Origin: Antennarius striatus
Lineage: Eukaryota > Chordata > Actinopteri > Lophiiformes > Antennariidae
Length of the DNA: 64,000 bases
Reading direction: 5' to 3'
NCBI RefSeq assembly: GCF_040054535.1
Contig: NC_090781.1
Location: forward strand, 5,786,001 to 5,850,000
The translations under genes were made by a program, and so were the position numbers. Positions 34,401-44,860 of this stretch are shown here, one piece after another. The notes beneath the pieces were generated by a model. The model saw only the letters and a list, made by a program, of their open reading frames with translations, was not told where the DNA came from and ran no database searches. How positions within the stretch are numbered: the first letter of the stretch is position 1; every line of letters begins with the position of its first letter.

Positions 34401-37400
34401 ACTGGTCTCCCACTTTTTCTTGGTCCAGTGGAGCTGTTCTGTCTCTAACCATGGGCGAAGATGGTGACTCGTGCTACAGCGGCGGTCTGGACGGAACTGT
34501 CAGATGTTGGAAGATGCCCGACCTCAATGTGGATCCTTATGATAACTATGGTTAGTCTTTGTTTTGTAACTGAAGTAAAGGTACCCCATTGTTTTGGGTT
34601 GATAGTTTTGTTTGTCCTTTCAGATCCCGGCATTGAGAGCAGCGTGCTAGCTGGTCATGAGGATAGCGTGTGGGGTTTGACTTACTCGGCAGTCCACCAC
34701 CGTCTGGCCTCATGCTCAGCCGATGGCACCATTCGCATCTGGGACCCACAGAACTCCTCTCCCTGCCTTTCTGTTTTCAACAAAGAGAGAGGTAGAATTA
34801 CTGCATAGAGACTTTGTTTTGCCCTGTGTTATATCCACACCACACAACTTCATCATCTCACGTGTTCCCCCAGAGCACGGGACACCTACCTCAGTGGCAT
34901 TTGTGGCCACTGACCCCAACCAGGTGGTGGTATCCTTTAACGGCGGTGAGACGCTGCTTTACGACCTCCATACAGAGCAGAGCGTCAGTGCGCTGGAGAC
35001 ACTGACCAAGGATGGTATGCTCTGTTTGCATCATGTTCCACAGGTTGAAGTCATAATTATATATTTAGATGAACAGATCAAACATGTTTGATGAAAACGA
35101 AGTTGTTCTTCTTTTGCAGGTAGTGAACTGATCAACCGTGTGGTCAGTCACCCGTCTGAACCTGTGTCCATCACTGCACACGAGAACCGCACCATTCGCT
35201 TCCTAGACAACACGACAGGCATGTGCGGGGGGTGGGGGGTGGTATTAGTCATGACTTTATTTACTCCTTAGAATCTGTTTTTATGAGTAATTTAAATTGA
35301 TTTATTTAAGCCTGTTTTTTATGTTGACACAGGTAAAGTGGTTCATTCTATGGTTGCTCACCTGGATGCAGTCACCTGTCTCACCACAGACCCTAAAGGC
35401 ACTTACCTCATCTCTGGCAGTGAGTCGCATTCAGCTCTACTACATCCAGAGTGCAATTAGTAGCGGCGGTGGGATGGGGTTGTTATCCCCTCTCCAGTTT
35501 TTACATCTCTACCTCTGCTGTATGAATTTTATCCTTGGGGGTGCAGAGGCTAAGCCAAGCTTTAATCCACTGAGGTATTGTACTGTACTTACGAGAATGA
35601 TGCGCTGATGCACCTCCTGGTTATCAAAAGTCCGACACGCCACTGAGTTTGATTACTCTGTTTTATTTCCATTAACTTTAACTTATCTCAACCAATAGTT
35701 AAAATCAAATAGCAAAACATTCAGAGTTGAGCAGTCAAAAGGGGTAATGCTTCTGGGCAAAAACCAAACCCTGCCAACATTGGCTCCTACTTTTACCTGA
35801 GCACCAGTAAACCCCAGGAGACCCAATACATCATTTGACTTCTACAGGTAGACAACCTCATCAATAATTAAAAATATATATGAAATAACAGACAGGTTGT
35901 GATGGAGTCTTTTTACAAGTGGCCTATAGCAGTGGTCCCCAACCCCCAGGCTGTGGACCAGTACCAGTCTGTGGGTCATTTGGTACCGGGCCGCACAGAA
36001 AGAAAAAATAATTCATGTTACTTCCGTTTTATGTATTTCGGTGTCCGAAAGATGGTTTACTTTGAAAAGTGATGTCTGTGCAGAATGACACACAGACAAA
36101 TGAATGCCTCTGTCCCGCTCGACAGGCCTCAGTTAAGTGATAGTTTGCCAGCCGCTACCCCTAAATTAGTGTGCTGGATTAAAATCAAGGCAGATTATCC
36201 TGAGATTGCCCAAAAAGTATCGAAAACCATGTTTCCATTTCAAACCTCCTGTCTTTATGGAGCAGAATTTTCTGCAGTGACCATAAAAAAAAACCAAAGT
36301 GGAGAGTAGGCCGGACATCTGGAACACACTTCAGGTGTCATTGTCTCCTGTTACCCCTAGATCAGTGGTCCCCAACCACTAATTCTCATTATTGTAATTA
36401 TTATTATTTGATTGACTTGTTCGCCCTTTTTAATTGGAAATGGTCAGAATTTCTCCTACGTTGAATGCCCTGATTGTAAATTTCTATATTTAAAAATAAA
36501 CCTCATCAGTGCAGTCACTTCAGTCGAATTTTTAATACAATTATTTCTTACTATTATTTCATTTACAGAGATGCTGATTACAAATTTATGAAAAAAAGGT
36601 TGTTTATTGTCTGTTGATGTCTGCATTTTACATAAAACCACTGCAGATGATTTACTAGGAGACTACAGCTGTCCTGGCGTCATGAACGATTATCTAGCAA
36701 ATGAAGACCGGTCCGTGAAAATTTTGTCTTAGATGAAACCGGTTCCTGGCGCAAAAAAGGTTGGGGACCGCTGGCCTAAAGTCTACATCGCTGGAACTAA
36801 CTTTCAACCTAACCCTGAATTGTTAGCAATCTCATGCACATAAATACATTGTGCGTTCATCCCCTGATCAGATGTTCAGATATGTTAACAAAAAGATGAA
36901 ACTGTGCCTATCACATACAAACAGGAAAGCTGAAAAGTCCACATGAAGTCCGACATCAGAACAAACTGTTCATTTAGTCTGATATTTGCTGAGTTATTAT
37001 GACACGTGAAATCTTAATCTGTGGGGAGTAAATGTTGCATTGTACACACCGTTACCGGTACACATTAAGCTAAATCCTCAATGTTCGCGTGATTCCCCAT
37101 TATTCATGGTCCTGATGTCTAATCAGGTCATCCTCATCTTCATCTTCTACAACGTGGCGACACAGAAAATTAAATGTTTTGTTTGAAATTTAGGCTCATA
37201 GGGGCTACCATTAACCTAAAAAATATTTAGGCCTGGTGATTGCTTGATGGCTTTTTTCATGATAAAAAAGTCACCCACTGTTTGGCTTTCTTTTTTTTTG
37301 ACAAATCCCACCCTGACTACAACCACACATGTCTGAACATCACAGACATGACGGGTGTCATAAAGACAGACACTTGCTTCCACTTGTAGAAGTTTTAAAT

Positions 37401-38012
37401 GAAGCAGCTTTTAGTAATATTTCATCTCTTCTTTATAGAAGTGGAAAATTAATTTACTGATAAAGATAAAAATAACTGTCAGTGATTTTAAAAAACATGT
37501 ATTTCTTAAAGTTTTGCAATGATTCACACAAAGTAGAGATTTACTCATACAGTTAAGGTTGAACAAACCACTAATAATTTATGTGTGAAATTTTATGTAC
37601 TCTATTTTGATGTTAAACTTCTGGAGAAGGAAAAAATCACTTGACAAATCGAAACATGAAGTTTCACAAACCTAATAGATTGTGGCGCTGCCACACTTCC
37701 ATTTATAGGCTCGATCGCAGTCGCTGCTGACTCAAATACACTGATTTAAGCTACTAGCTGGGATATTTTCACACCTGCTCAAATGGGCTTATCTTTTTGA
37801 AGGCCTACATAATGTCAGTATGTTTGTCTGCTCCTGTTGCAGGCCATGACTGCTCAGTGCGACTGTGGATGCTGGACAACAGGACATGCGTACAGGAGAT
37901 CACAGCTCACAGGAAGAAGCATGACGAGGCCATTCATGACGTGGCCTTCCACCCGTCACAACCCTTCATCGCCAGTGCCGGAGCAGATGCACTCGCTAAG
38001 ATATTTGTGTGA
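21480..38012 (+). CDS. strn4: Striatin-4 (zinedin), complete coding region in 17 exons
   Basis: Join 21480-21797, 30003-30106, 30243-30319, 30468-30546, 30686-30871, 32421-32598, 32688-32844, 33294-33389, 33710-33828, 33922-34097, 34277-34324, 34429-34550, 34624-34791, 34874-35014, 35120-35218, 35333-35419, 37843-38012. Total 2,325 nt, 774 residues; human STRN4 is of similar length. Striatins are scaffold and regulatory B''' subunits of PP2A in the cytoplasmic STRIPAK complex with Mob4 and GCKIII kinases. The order is: Ala/Gly-rich N-terminus, caveolin-binding motif FIQYEWGRF (83-91), coiled coil (to about 145), calmodulin-binding region (about 170-195), acidic linkers, and a WD40 propeller (about 440-774) ending in the family's [50 protein letters not shown] and [10 protein letters not shown] identify STRN4 rather than STRN or STRN3. 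All junctions keep frame; intron 15 has a GC donor. prkd2 follows in the same direction, as in human. Confidence 0.96.
25530..27144 (-). mobile_element. RTE-clade LINE, 5'-truncated copy D
   Basis: A close relative of copy C within strn4 intron 1, opposite to the host gene. Minus-strand frames: 26709-27140 ([33 protein letters not shown]), 26263-26712 ([34 protein letters not shown]) and 25565-26230 ([24 protein letters not shown]). It shares copy C's one-base deletion between NYRGIKLM and YGFMPKK, and has an additional frameshift near 26265. The endonuclease is missing: the copy begins within the linker at about 27144. Confidence 0.93.
27204..27255 (-). mobile_element. L2/CR1-like LINE tail, short fragment
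   Basis: agatagatagacctttattt and tgtcccacagtggggaaatt match the usual 3' end (with GATA-type tail) of fish L2/CR1 LINEs. No coding part. Confidence 0.55.
28368..28400. repeat. (GT)n microsatellite
   Basis: About 16 uninterrupted GT units in strn4 intron 1. Confidence 0.95.
30003..30106 (+). CDS. strn4: strn4 exon 2 (residues 107-141)
   Basis: Acceptor tttcag, donor GAGCG|gtgaga, ends in phase 2. [13 protein letters not shown] and [14 protein letters not shown] are nearly invariant in striatins and form the coiled coil used for oligomerisation and PP2A binding. Confidence 0.96.
30243..30319 (+). CDS. strn4: strn4 exon 3 (residues 141-167)
   Basis: Acceptor ggttacag, donor CCAAC|gtacgt. Encodes [11 protein letters not shown] and GEKKPD, matching the AKYHKLK...GEKK segment of STRN4. 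Confidence 0.94.
30468..30546 (+). CDS. strn4: strn4 exon 4 (residues 167-193)
   Basis: Acceptor tctgtag, donor CGCAA|gtaagt. Encodes NGPAES and [11 protein letters not shown], the beginning of the calmodulin-binding region. Confidence 0.94.
30686..30871 (+). CDS. strn4: strn4 exon 5 (residues 193-255)
   Basis: Acceptor gactatag, donor AAGAG|gtgaga. Encodes [19 protein letters not shown] and [14 protein letters not shown]. The latter is typical of STRN4 and absent from STRN and STRN3, which supports the paralogue call. Confidence 0.96.
30872..32420 (+). other. strn4: strn4 intron 5
   Basis: 1.5 kb, AT-rich, with no exon or recognisable element seen. Confidence 0.8.
32421..32598 (+). CDS. 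strn4: strn4 exon 6 (residues 255-314)
   Basis: Acceptor tttttgcag, donor GTAAAG|gtttga (a weaker donor). Encodes [18 protein letters not shown] followed by an acidic stretch, [12 protein letters not shown]. Confidence 0.95.
32688..32844 (+). CDS. strn4: strn4 exon 7 (residues 315-367)
   Basis: Acceptor tttttccag, donor GTTAG|gtacga. Encodes an acidic run, then [20 protein letters not shown], a strongly conserved striatin-family linker. Confidence 0.96.
33294..33389 (+). CDS. strn4: strn4 exon 8 (residues 367-399)
   Basis: Acceptor gggttcag, donor GGAAG|gtaaga. Encodes [20 protein letters not shown], the counterpart of the KLQGILADL segment of human STRN4. The Pro/Ser-rich remainder is poorly conserved, so this is a candidate alternatively spliced exon. 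Confidence 0.88.
33710..33828 (+). CDS. strn4: strn4 exon 9 (residues 399-438)
   Basis: Acceptor cacctgcag, donor GGAT|gtaaat. Encodes [11 protein letters not shown] and [16 protein letters not shown], close to human STRN4. Confidence 0.95.
33922..34097 (+). CDS. strn4: strn4 exon 10 (residues 439-497)
   Basis: Acceptor ctgttag, donor AAAAA|gtaaga. Encodes [20 protein letters not shown] and the first WD40 repeat ending in [14 protein letters not shown]. Confidence 0.96.
34277..34324 (+). CDS. strn4: strn4 exon 11 (residues 497-513)
   Basis: A 48-nt exon. Acceptor cctcag, donor CACAG|gtaagt. Encodes [15 protein letters not shown], invariant in the family. Confidence 0.96.
34429..34550 (+). 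CDS. strn4: strn4 exon 12 (residues 513-554)
   Basis: Acceptor ggtccag, donor CTATG|gttagt. Second WD40 blade: [20 protein letters not shown] and VDPYDNYD. Confidence 0.96.
34624..34791 (+). CDS. strn4: strn4 exon 13 (residues 554-610)
   Basis: Acceptor cctttcag, donor AGAG|gtagaa. Third WD40 blade: [14 protein letters not shown] and [15 protein letters not shown]. Confidence 0.96.
34874..35014 (+). CDS. strn4: strn4 exon 14 (residues 610-657)
   Basis: Acceptor cccccag, donor GGATG|gtatgc. Encodes [20 protein letters not shown], matching human EHGVPTSVAF. Confidence 0.96.
35120..35218 (+). CDS. strn4: strn4 exon 15 (residues 657-690), GC donor
   Basis: Acceptor cttttgcag; the only position that keeps frame with the next exon gives the donor CGACAG|gcatgt, a GC rather than GT site. 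Encodes [20 protein letters not shown] and FLDNTT. The nearby GT at 35223 would bring an immediate stop after joining. Confidence 0.92.
35333..35419 (+). CDS. strn4: strn4 exon 16 (residues 690-719)
   Basis: Acceptor gacacag, donor GGCA|gtgagt. Encodes [17 protein letters not shown] and YLISG. The continuing open frame into the intron is not coding. Confidence 0.95.
35785..35830. repeat. Dispersed repeat, inverted relative to 12240-12340
   Basis: gacccaatacatcattt and ggctcctacttttacctgag pair with the reverse complement of the 12.25-kb copy, with a few mismatches. Family unknown. Confidence 0.5.
35930..36773 (+). mobile_element. hAT transposon, non-autonomous, copy 2
   Basis: 844 bp with inverted ends cagtggtccccaacc at the left and ggttggggaccgctg at the right, flanked by octamers gcctatag (35922-35929) and gcctaaag (36774-36781), one mismatch, as expected for hAT target duplications. 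A second left-type end lies inside at about 36363. The plus strand has a transposase remnant at about 36160-36309. No catalytic core, so it depended on an enzyme supplied elsewhere. Confidence 0.9.
36160..36309 (+). pseudogene. hAT transposase C-terminal fragment
   Basis: [20 protein letters not shown] and [20 protein letters not shown] correspond to the same dimerisation segment as in the copy at 19.1 kb, with more changes and a stop soon after. Not functional. Confidence 0.72.
37843..38012 (+). CDS. strn4: strn4 exon 17 (residues 719-774) and stop
   Basis: Acceptor ctgttgcag. Encodes [39 protein letters not shown] and the C-terminal [13 protein letters not shown], then TGA at 38010-38012. 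The last WD40 blade is complete and ends exactly where other striatins end. Confidence 0.97.
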
Positions 38013-38042
38013 CAGCACTGATGTTGTTCTGGTGAAACGGAG
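38013..38042 (+). other. strn4: strn4 3'UTR, first part (upstream of a 3'UTR intron)
   Basis: 30 nt between the stop and a strong donor, GGAG|gtaagtgg. Confidence 0.55.
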
Positions 38043-39070
38043 GTAAGTGGCTGTGGACTGCAGACCAGAGAGAGTTCATCAAGATTAGACAAGCTGCAGA
38101 ACTTTTCCTGTTATTATCTGATGTTCATGAGACAGTGTGGGACACAGCACAATTTTTCCACATCAACAGATCGATCAGTCGTGCAATTGGTGTACTAACA
38201 GGAGTAAAGCAGCATCACGTTCTGCGGCTTAGGAACAAGGTAGCTGAAATTTATAACCATTACTTTATAACCATCAGGTGATGAAGATTAATGAAATGAA
38301 AAGCTTAGTTGAGTGTTTTTGTTTTTATTTTACTCACACTTGGAACCAAAAGTTTGTTTCTCCACTTTGAACCAATTTTTGTAAGGAATATTTCCCTTGA
38401 ATAACCATCATTGTTGTGGAAGGGCAATATTTAATGTATTAAATTTATTTTTAAGTGCAATTTATAATGAGAAAGATCTACACCTGACCTCAAAACACTC
38501 AGAGTAGAGTCGCTGCTCCTTCATATCCAAAGGAGTCAGCTGAGATGGTATGGGCATCTGGTGCGGGGTGCCTCCCTAGGGAGGTGTTCCTGGCACGTAC
38601 AGCTGGGAGGAGACCTCGGGGCAGACCAAGGACCAGATGGAGGGATTATATCTCAACACTGGCCTGGGAGCGCCTTGGGATCCCCCAGTTAGAGTTGGTG
38701 GATGTGGCCAAGGAAAGGGAAGTTTGGGACTCCCTGTTAAAGTTGCTGGCCCCACGACCTGACTCCGGATAAGTGGTGGAAGATGGATGGATGGATAGTT
38801 ATTTTTTATTGTATTTTCCCCTGTGCTGTCAAATCTGGTACCAAAGGGAAACTAGGGAGTCACTTGTGTCACTGGTGGGTAGATTATATCAGGTCTCCAT
38901 ACAATTGATCATCTGAATACAATGACATTTCAAAGGCATGCTTTACTTTTTTTTTTTGTTTCTTGTATAACCAAATATACCGTTTGGATTTTTTTGGACT
39001 TGATGTTTTTTATTCTGTGGGGAACTTATGTGTGTTGTTCTTGACTCTATCTTCTTTTTTGCCTTTGCAG
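38043..39070 (+). other. strn4: Probable 3'UTR intron of strn4
   Basis: A consensus donor at 38043 and an acceptor with a strong pyrimidine tract (tttgcctttgcag, ending 39070) frame 1,028 bp. Within it lies a LINE 3' fragment at 38505-38806. Splicing is predicted from signals only. Confidence 0.5.
38505..38806 (+). mobile_element. LINE 3' fragment with GGAT tail
   Basis: The plus strand encodes RRPRGRPRTRWRDYISTLAW and ERLGIPQLELVDVAKEREVW, ending LLAPRPDSG-stop. This is the C-terminal end common to many fish non-LTR retrotransposons; a ggatggatggata tail follows. 5'-truncated and non-functional. The exact clade is uncertain. Confidence 0.7.
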
Positions 39071-40096
39071 ATATCTGGGCCAAAAGACACTGATGACCAC
39101 AGTGGACAGATCTCGCCACAACACTCCTGTCCTGCCCTCCACAGACTGTGTCAACGCCACAGGGCGTCTGCTCCTTTCAGTCTCCCTCGTTGTTGTCTAA
39201 TGCCTCAGTGACTTCTTGTAATACTAATCCCATTGCTTTTTATAACTCTGATCTTGGCTGCTCTGTTTTCAAAAATCCTGTCTGGAGTAACACTTTTATA
39301 CACTACAATATCCTGTTCGGTTTTACAAAGCGTCTTTTGAGTGTGTGTTTGTCTGCAAGAACACACAGCTCGCATTTCACAGGCAATCACCAAGGAAACA
39401 TTTGCATTGCACCGCAAATACAAATGCCTCATTTCTTTTTAGGTATCTTTTTTTAAATAGTTAACAGGCTGCTTGGGACTAACATTCATATTAACCACGC
39501 AGGACTAAAAACAGTGAACTTTTTTAGATAATTTCATCAGAAAAAGACCTGACTGACCTCCTCCGTGGGAATCAATGTATTATATTCCAAGCACTTCAGG
39601 TAGTGTGTGTGAAACTATGGGGTTGGAGAATGTTATACTTGGGTGTGTGTGATGTGAGGAGGCTTTAGACAGTCACTGAGCTGTGGAACAAATAGCTTTA
39701 ATTTCAATGTAATGGCCAAGTGTCGTCTGTCTGGGTATTAAAACATCCCTGTGATTCTGCCTGTAACTGAGTGAGTGTGAGGGTCACTGTCACTCTGCTG
39801 TACACGATGAATGAACACATTTCACGTCATGTCAATCACGTTCTATTTGCACAGATGTACAAACTGAGTTCGGCTCCGAAAGCTGACGTTCTCAAAACAC
39901 ATCCAGCAGCCGCACAAGAACGTCTGCAGAGGCGGGAAGGCGGGAAGGATGTGAAACCGGTCTGTGTGTGCTTGGCAAACGAGGCAGATGTGTCATTTGG
40001 TGCTTTTAACTGTACAGAAGTTTGTGTGTTTGTATATGCACTACTCAACTCACGGTGCTATGAAAGACTTTGTCAGTTTTGATTCAGAATCAGGGA

Positions 40097-40144
<48 letters not shown>

Positions 40145-42880
40145 AAAAACTGTCATCGGTCTAAAGATCTACATAAAATAAAGCTACTGTTTGTGTTGCG
40201 ATTTGCTTCATTAGCTGTGGTAGCATTTCAGTGGAGGAAGTGGATAATGGTGGTCGTACGGCTTCAGGATGTTGGGTAGTGCAGAGCTTATGGTCATTCT
40301 ATCACAGCGGTGACCCTCCGGACTGAAAATGTTCAGACAAGAGCAGCTCAGATTGTCTTTCCGTTTTATCCTGCAGTGAGTTGGTAGTGCTTGGCTTCCA
40401 GCTTCTTATTTATTGATTCATTAAAAAAAACAAAAAACTTGACAGTTATTGTGTGGAGATTTTCCCTTTTCTTGTTTGACGTGCATCAGTTGCACGGTAG
40501 CACACCAGCTATGTGGAGCTCCTCTGAAATGTTACACAGAGAGAAGTGAAGAACAGAAGGATGCCCATTTTAACTTCAGCCATTTTTGTCATTTGATATT
40601 ACTGGTTCTGATATTTGTACCATGACAGTGGGCTGGTTGGTGGACAGCGGTCCTTTTGTAGAACACCTCCCATTTCTTTGAATGATGTGTCCTATATTCA
40701 TATTCATAAGTGCTGGAGAGACCTTTAACATTAACAGCTGACATGATTTAAAAGTACTTAACTGTTAATATTCCTCTTTTTGGTTGGAGAGGAGAGATTG
40801 ATTCTGTTTTGAGTTCACTGGGTTATATGGACCCCTCCCTGTTCATGATTGTTGGGTCAAACCACAGGTCAAAGGTAGCCCCTGGAGGAAGCACCTCTTT
40901 CTTATCACTACAGCACAGCATTCCATTTGCTTCTGAACAGGGTAGAAGACTGTCGTCTGGAATCAAAGAACAACTACGTGACATTCTTGCGCAGCTGCTG
41001 TCCATCATGTTCTTATTGAACCATTTGGCTTCCCTTTGCACTACGTCTATCAGTGGATGTTTTTATTGAGGAATGGAATTATTTCTTCAACAATCTGCAG
41101 TGAAGCCTACAAAGGGTGGAACCTGCTTTTGTTCATGATTGTGAGAATTACTGATGACTACGTTGATGCTTTCTCTTCACTACGACCCCCTTCCTCATCT
41201 AAGAATATAAAGACAAATCAGTTTGACACAACACAGAACAACAGTTGTAAATGATGACTAGAGATGTGCTATAAATGTCCGTTTTCTCATTTTCTTTCTT
41301 GCATCTCTTTAAGTTTGATTATTAGAATGTAAGAATACAGTATTATCATAAGTGAATCATTCCTCTTTGCTAGGCATAGAACTTGCTTGTGATTGATAAT
41401 GGAAATGTATAGCTTGTAAAAAAAAAAAAAGGACAAATTTAAAAAAATGTGAAAATTTTTTAAAATGACTAAAAAAAATATTACCTGTCAGAGACCAAGG
41501 TAAAGGACTCTCATTCTTTGTGTTTTTATTTTTTAATTAGCAATTTATCACTGTGTGATATTTTGTATATCATATTAAGCTTAAACTTCCTCCAACTACA
41601 AGGGACAAGATACCTGCTTTTTATTAATTTGTTTTATTATATATTTTTGGACTGCATTCTAGCTTGTATCAAATAACTTTCTCTTTGTTTACGGGTCCCG
41701 TGTTATATGTCATAAAGGAAGAAAAGAAATGAAGATTTTTGTACAGTGACTTGACAGCTGTGTTTGTCTCCTTCTTTCTTGCCTTTTGATAAAGGGATAC
41801 AAAATGTAAAGTGTCAACTAGACATAAAATCAATCTACCTTTCCTGTATTCAAAACCAGCAGAGAAATAACCTGTAATTACCTAAAATGCTCTAGTAGAG
41901 AAATTTAGTATTGCAATTAACTCTAAAAACACTAGGTGGCGCACTTCCTGTAAGCATGACTATGGAACTTAAAACTGAAACTGCCTGTTTTTACAAATGA
42001 ACCAAAACAACTGGACAGTTTTCTCAGTCAAAAACTGTCTTTATAGTTTGTTCTGTTCTCATACGTTTAAAAAGTCCTCAAAGCTCATATAAAAAAAACC
42101 CCCAAACAATTATTAAAGTCTGATTTGGCTTAAAATATGCACGAAATTAATCTTGATTTGAAACATTTCACTTCTAGATTTGAGTGAAAGACCATTGTCA
42201 TCGTGGGCTGGAATTTCTGCATCTCTCACTAAAATGTTTGTTGGATCATGATTTACTTACAAGGTATTTGTTAACTGTATGTATATGTGTGTTTTAATGT
42301 AATCACAAAAACTCCTGCTGATGAAATATTGAAAATGATTTCTACTGGTCAATGAGAGCCAAACCTATAAAAATAAGAAGAGCATGTTTTTGACTTGAAT
42401 TGGTGGGATTTTTATTATAGCCACCCAAACACTTAAACAAGAACAGAAGTACTGTAAAATAATTGATAAATCCCATTGTTTATTGGCTCCATCTTTAGTG
42501 CTGTTTTATCCCAGAATAAAACAGGATTTATCTGAAGTCAATGGTACACTGGTGCTTTTTCTGAGTTCATGAAACGGTTTTATCTGTATTTTAAAGCCTT
42601 TTTCCTCCGACATCACAAATGTGTACTATAAACACCAATAAGTATTGCTTTTTGTTTTTCTCCCTACATAAAAATTCAATGACACATATTTGATCTGTTT
42701 CACATCTTAGTCACTAAAGTTTACCCTCTAAGGGGAGTATAAGATGTGGTTAAACTACTTCTATTTGTTTTATAAATTAGGATTGGGGATTAGAAACGGT
42801 TTGATTAGAAATGTATTTGTATGGAGACTAGTTTGGGTAATCTGTCATATGAAAATAAAAGCTTGTATTTTTATCATTAA
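39071..42880 (+). other. strn4: strn4 probable 3'UTR, main part
   Basis: Gene-free sequence after the predicted 3'UTR acceptor. AATAAA occurs at 40177-40182, 42515-42520 and 42854-42859, so short and long forms are possible. A TG microsatellite lies at 40099-40142. No coding exon is recognisable. The end point is uncertain. Confidence 0.4.
40099..40142. repeat. (TG)n microsatellite
   Basis: About 22 TG units, about 35 bp before the first AATAAA of the strn4 3' region. Confidence 0.95.
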
Positions 42881-43960
42881 TTTTCATTTATTATCATTGA
42901 TCCACAAAAATTGAGACATATCTAAAACGACACCAAAACCTTGAGTACTATACTCTCTCAAGTGAAAAAAAATGGGATTAACATTTTACACTAGCATGTT
43001 TCCATCAGCTTTGATGACAGCAGTAATCCTCCTCTTGGATTGGTACAACCTTTGAATAGTGACCCATTCTTCATTCAGAGTGAGTCTGGAGGATGTTCAC
43101 GCTCTGTGGGTTTTCAGTGGGTTTTAGGCAGGACTCGTTGCTGACCAGTCCAAATAATGAGAGCTACCTTCAGCATTCCAAATGCGTTATCTCAGTCAAG
43201 TTGCCTCAGTTGTCGTTATCTGGATGTCATTTTCTAGCATTGGGTTTGTTTAAAAAACGGACGTGATCATCTGGGATAAGCCACATGAAACCATTAAGGT
43301 TCCTTTTTCCAAAATTTAGTCAAGACAAGTCCTGAAAATAATTTAGGTAAGTCCAAATCAAAAGTTATGAAACCTACTGTCCATATCAATGAAGAAATGT
43401 TCTGAATTTGGGCTACAAAAATTTGTCAAACTTTTTCTATTCCCTAGACTTCATGTTTACATGAAATGTGACCAATTAAGTAAGCTGTCACCAGAACAGT
43501 CCAATAGGCTAATTCTGACTTGAATATTGTATATAATATTTTCACATATTTTCTTGTGGTGGCAGTATTCGCAACAGGAGACATTAAGGTCTCTGATGAC
43601 ATAACATCAGCATTTGTTATAATGAACTGGAAATAGTTTTAAACTCTTAACAGGGTGAGGAGTGATGTAAACTGGTGATGAGGATTAAGTGTTTGGAGAG
43701 TTTAATTGTTAATATCCAGTGTTAAGAAGTAATGTGCTTTCTTTGTAAGATAATAATGGCAGTGAAGAGTGAGTTTAGCTTGTTCTTGCAAAGCTTTATT
43801 GGTATTTGCAAGAACCGCCCATCTGGTCATGAGTGTTTCCCTTTTTTTGGCTGAAGCCTGCAACCAAAATTTCAAGAAAATACATCTACCACTATTTGAG
43901 ATCCTAATCTGTCAGGGTTGTATGCAAAAAATGGAAGAACAAGTGTTGTAGTGGGAAAGA
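42881..43960. other. Intergenic strn4-prkd2, no gene seen
   Basis: No exon recognised. The part at about 42.9-43.2 kb has words (catcagctttgatgacagca) that look like a decayed dispersed repeat, but I cannot name it. Confidence 0.45.
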
Positions 43961-44860
43961 TTAGGCAGGAAACACGGCAACAGAGGGACAAAAAGGGGCA
44001 ATAAGAGGAAGAGATGGGAGGGCATCTGAGCAAAGAGCTGCCCCCTCAGGCAATGTAAGAGGATCTTTTTCAGGCCTCAACTCAGGGAGGGAGCAAACAA
44101 GATAACCTCAAACCAAGGAAGGGGGAGAGGAAGAGGAAAGGGAGGAGGGAGAGGCTTAGTAGTAGGGAGCTTATTGGCTTCAGGTGGTGTCAGTCACTTC
44201 ATTTCCTCCTTGGTTGTGACAGTAGCGCAGAGGGGAGGGAGGAGGAGGAGGAACCCTCACACTGTTCTGTCTCTGAGCTTTCTCACTGAGAAGACTGAGC
44301 TGGGGCAGAAACTGAAACAAGGCAAGACCGTGAAAACAGCTCAGTCCTTAACTTGGCTTCATGCTCACTGCTTCCTGTTGATGAAAGAGGCCATTTTGAA
44401 CCTCAACTTGGAGGAGAGCTCAAAAAAGTTTGCTTTTGTTTTGTTTTTTTTCTCCCCCACGACTCGAGAGTTTCACAATCAAGCTTGGACTTTCTCCTTG
44501 GCAGGAAAACTTCCGTGGACAAGAGAGGTGAGACCGCGGAGAAGGTGGGAGAAGAGGAGGCTAATTTCACCCACCTCAGTGTGTTTTTTCTTCTTCTTGC
44601 ATGACTCTCTCACATACATTGCTTTTACGCGTCATGCCGGGGCAATAACAGGAGCTGAGGGCCAGCAAAAACAGCGGCATAAAAGAGGAAAAACCCCACT
44701 TCCTGGATTTGGATTTCTCCTTTGATCCACACGGAGGGGGTGAACTCAAATCACAGAGGGAGCAGGTTTGTCTACCCCTCTCTCCTTGGCTGAGATCGAT
44801 TTAATGACTGGGGGTTTTCTGAGAACTCTAGACTGTATTCTAGTGTGTGCCTCAAACTGA
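43960..44860 (+). promoter_or_regulatory. prkd2: prkd2 probable promoter and 5'UTR
   Basis: A purine-rich, GC-richer block (gggagaggaagaggaaaggg and similar) leads up to the prkd2 start codon. An in-frame TGA at 44858-44860 immediately precedes the ATG, so the coding region cannot extend upstream in this frame. The transcription start and any upstream noncoding exon are not resolved. Confidence 0.4.

Larger units (their letters stand above)
35420..37842 (+). other. strn4: strn4 intron 16
   Basis: 2.4 kb, containing the hAT element at 35930-36773 and a dispersed repeat near 35785-35830. No exon seen. Confidence 0.85.

Noticed and set aside
35420..35608. Continuation of strn4 exon 16 as coding sequence
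   Set aside because: The donor GGCA|gtgagt is strong and the downstream exon resumes with the conserved SHDCS motif; the read-through has no homology.
44174..44725. 183-residue plus-strand frame upstream of prkd2
   Set aside because: Low-complexity purine-rich sequence with no recognisable domain; better explained as promoter or 5'UTR.
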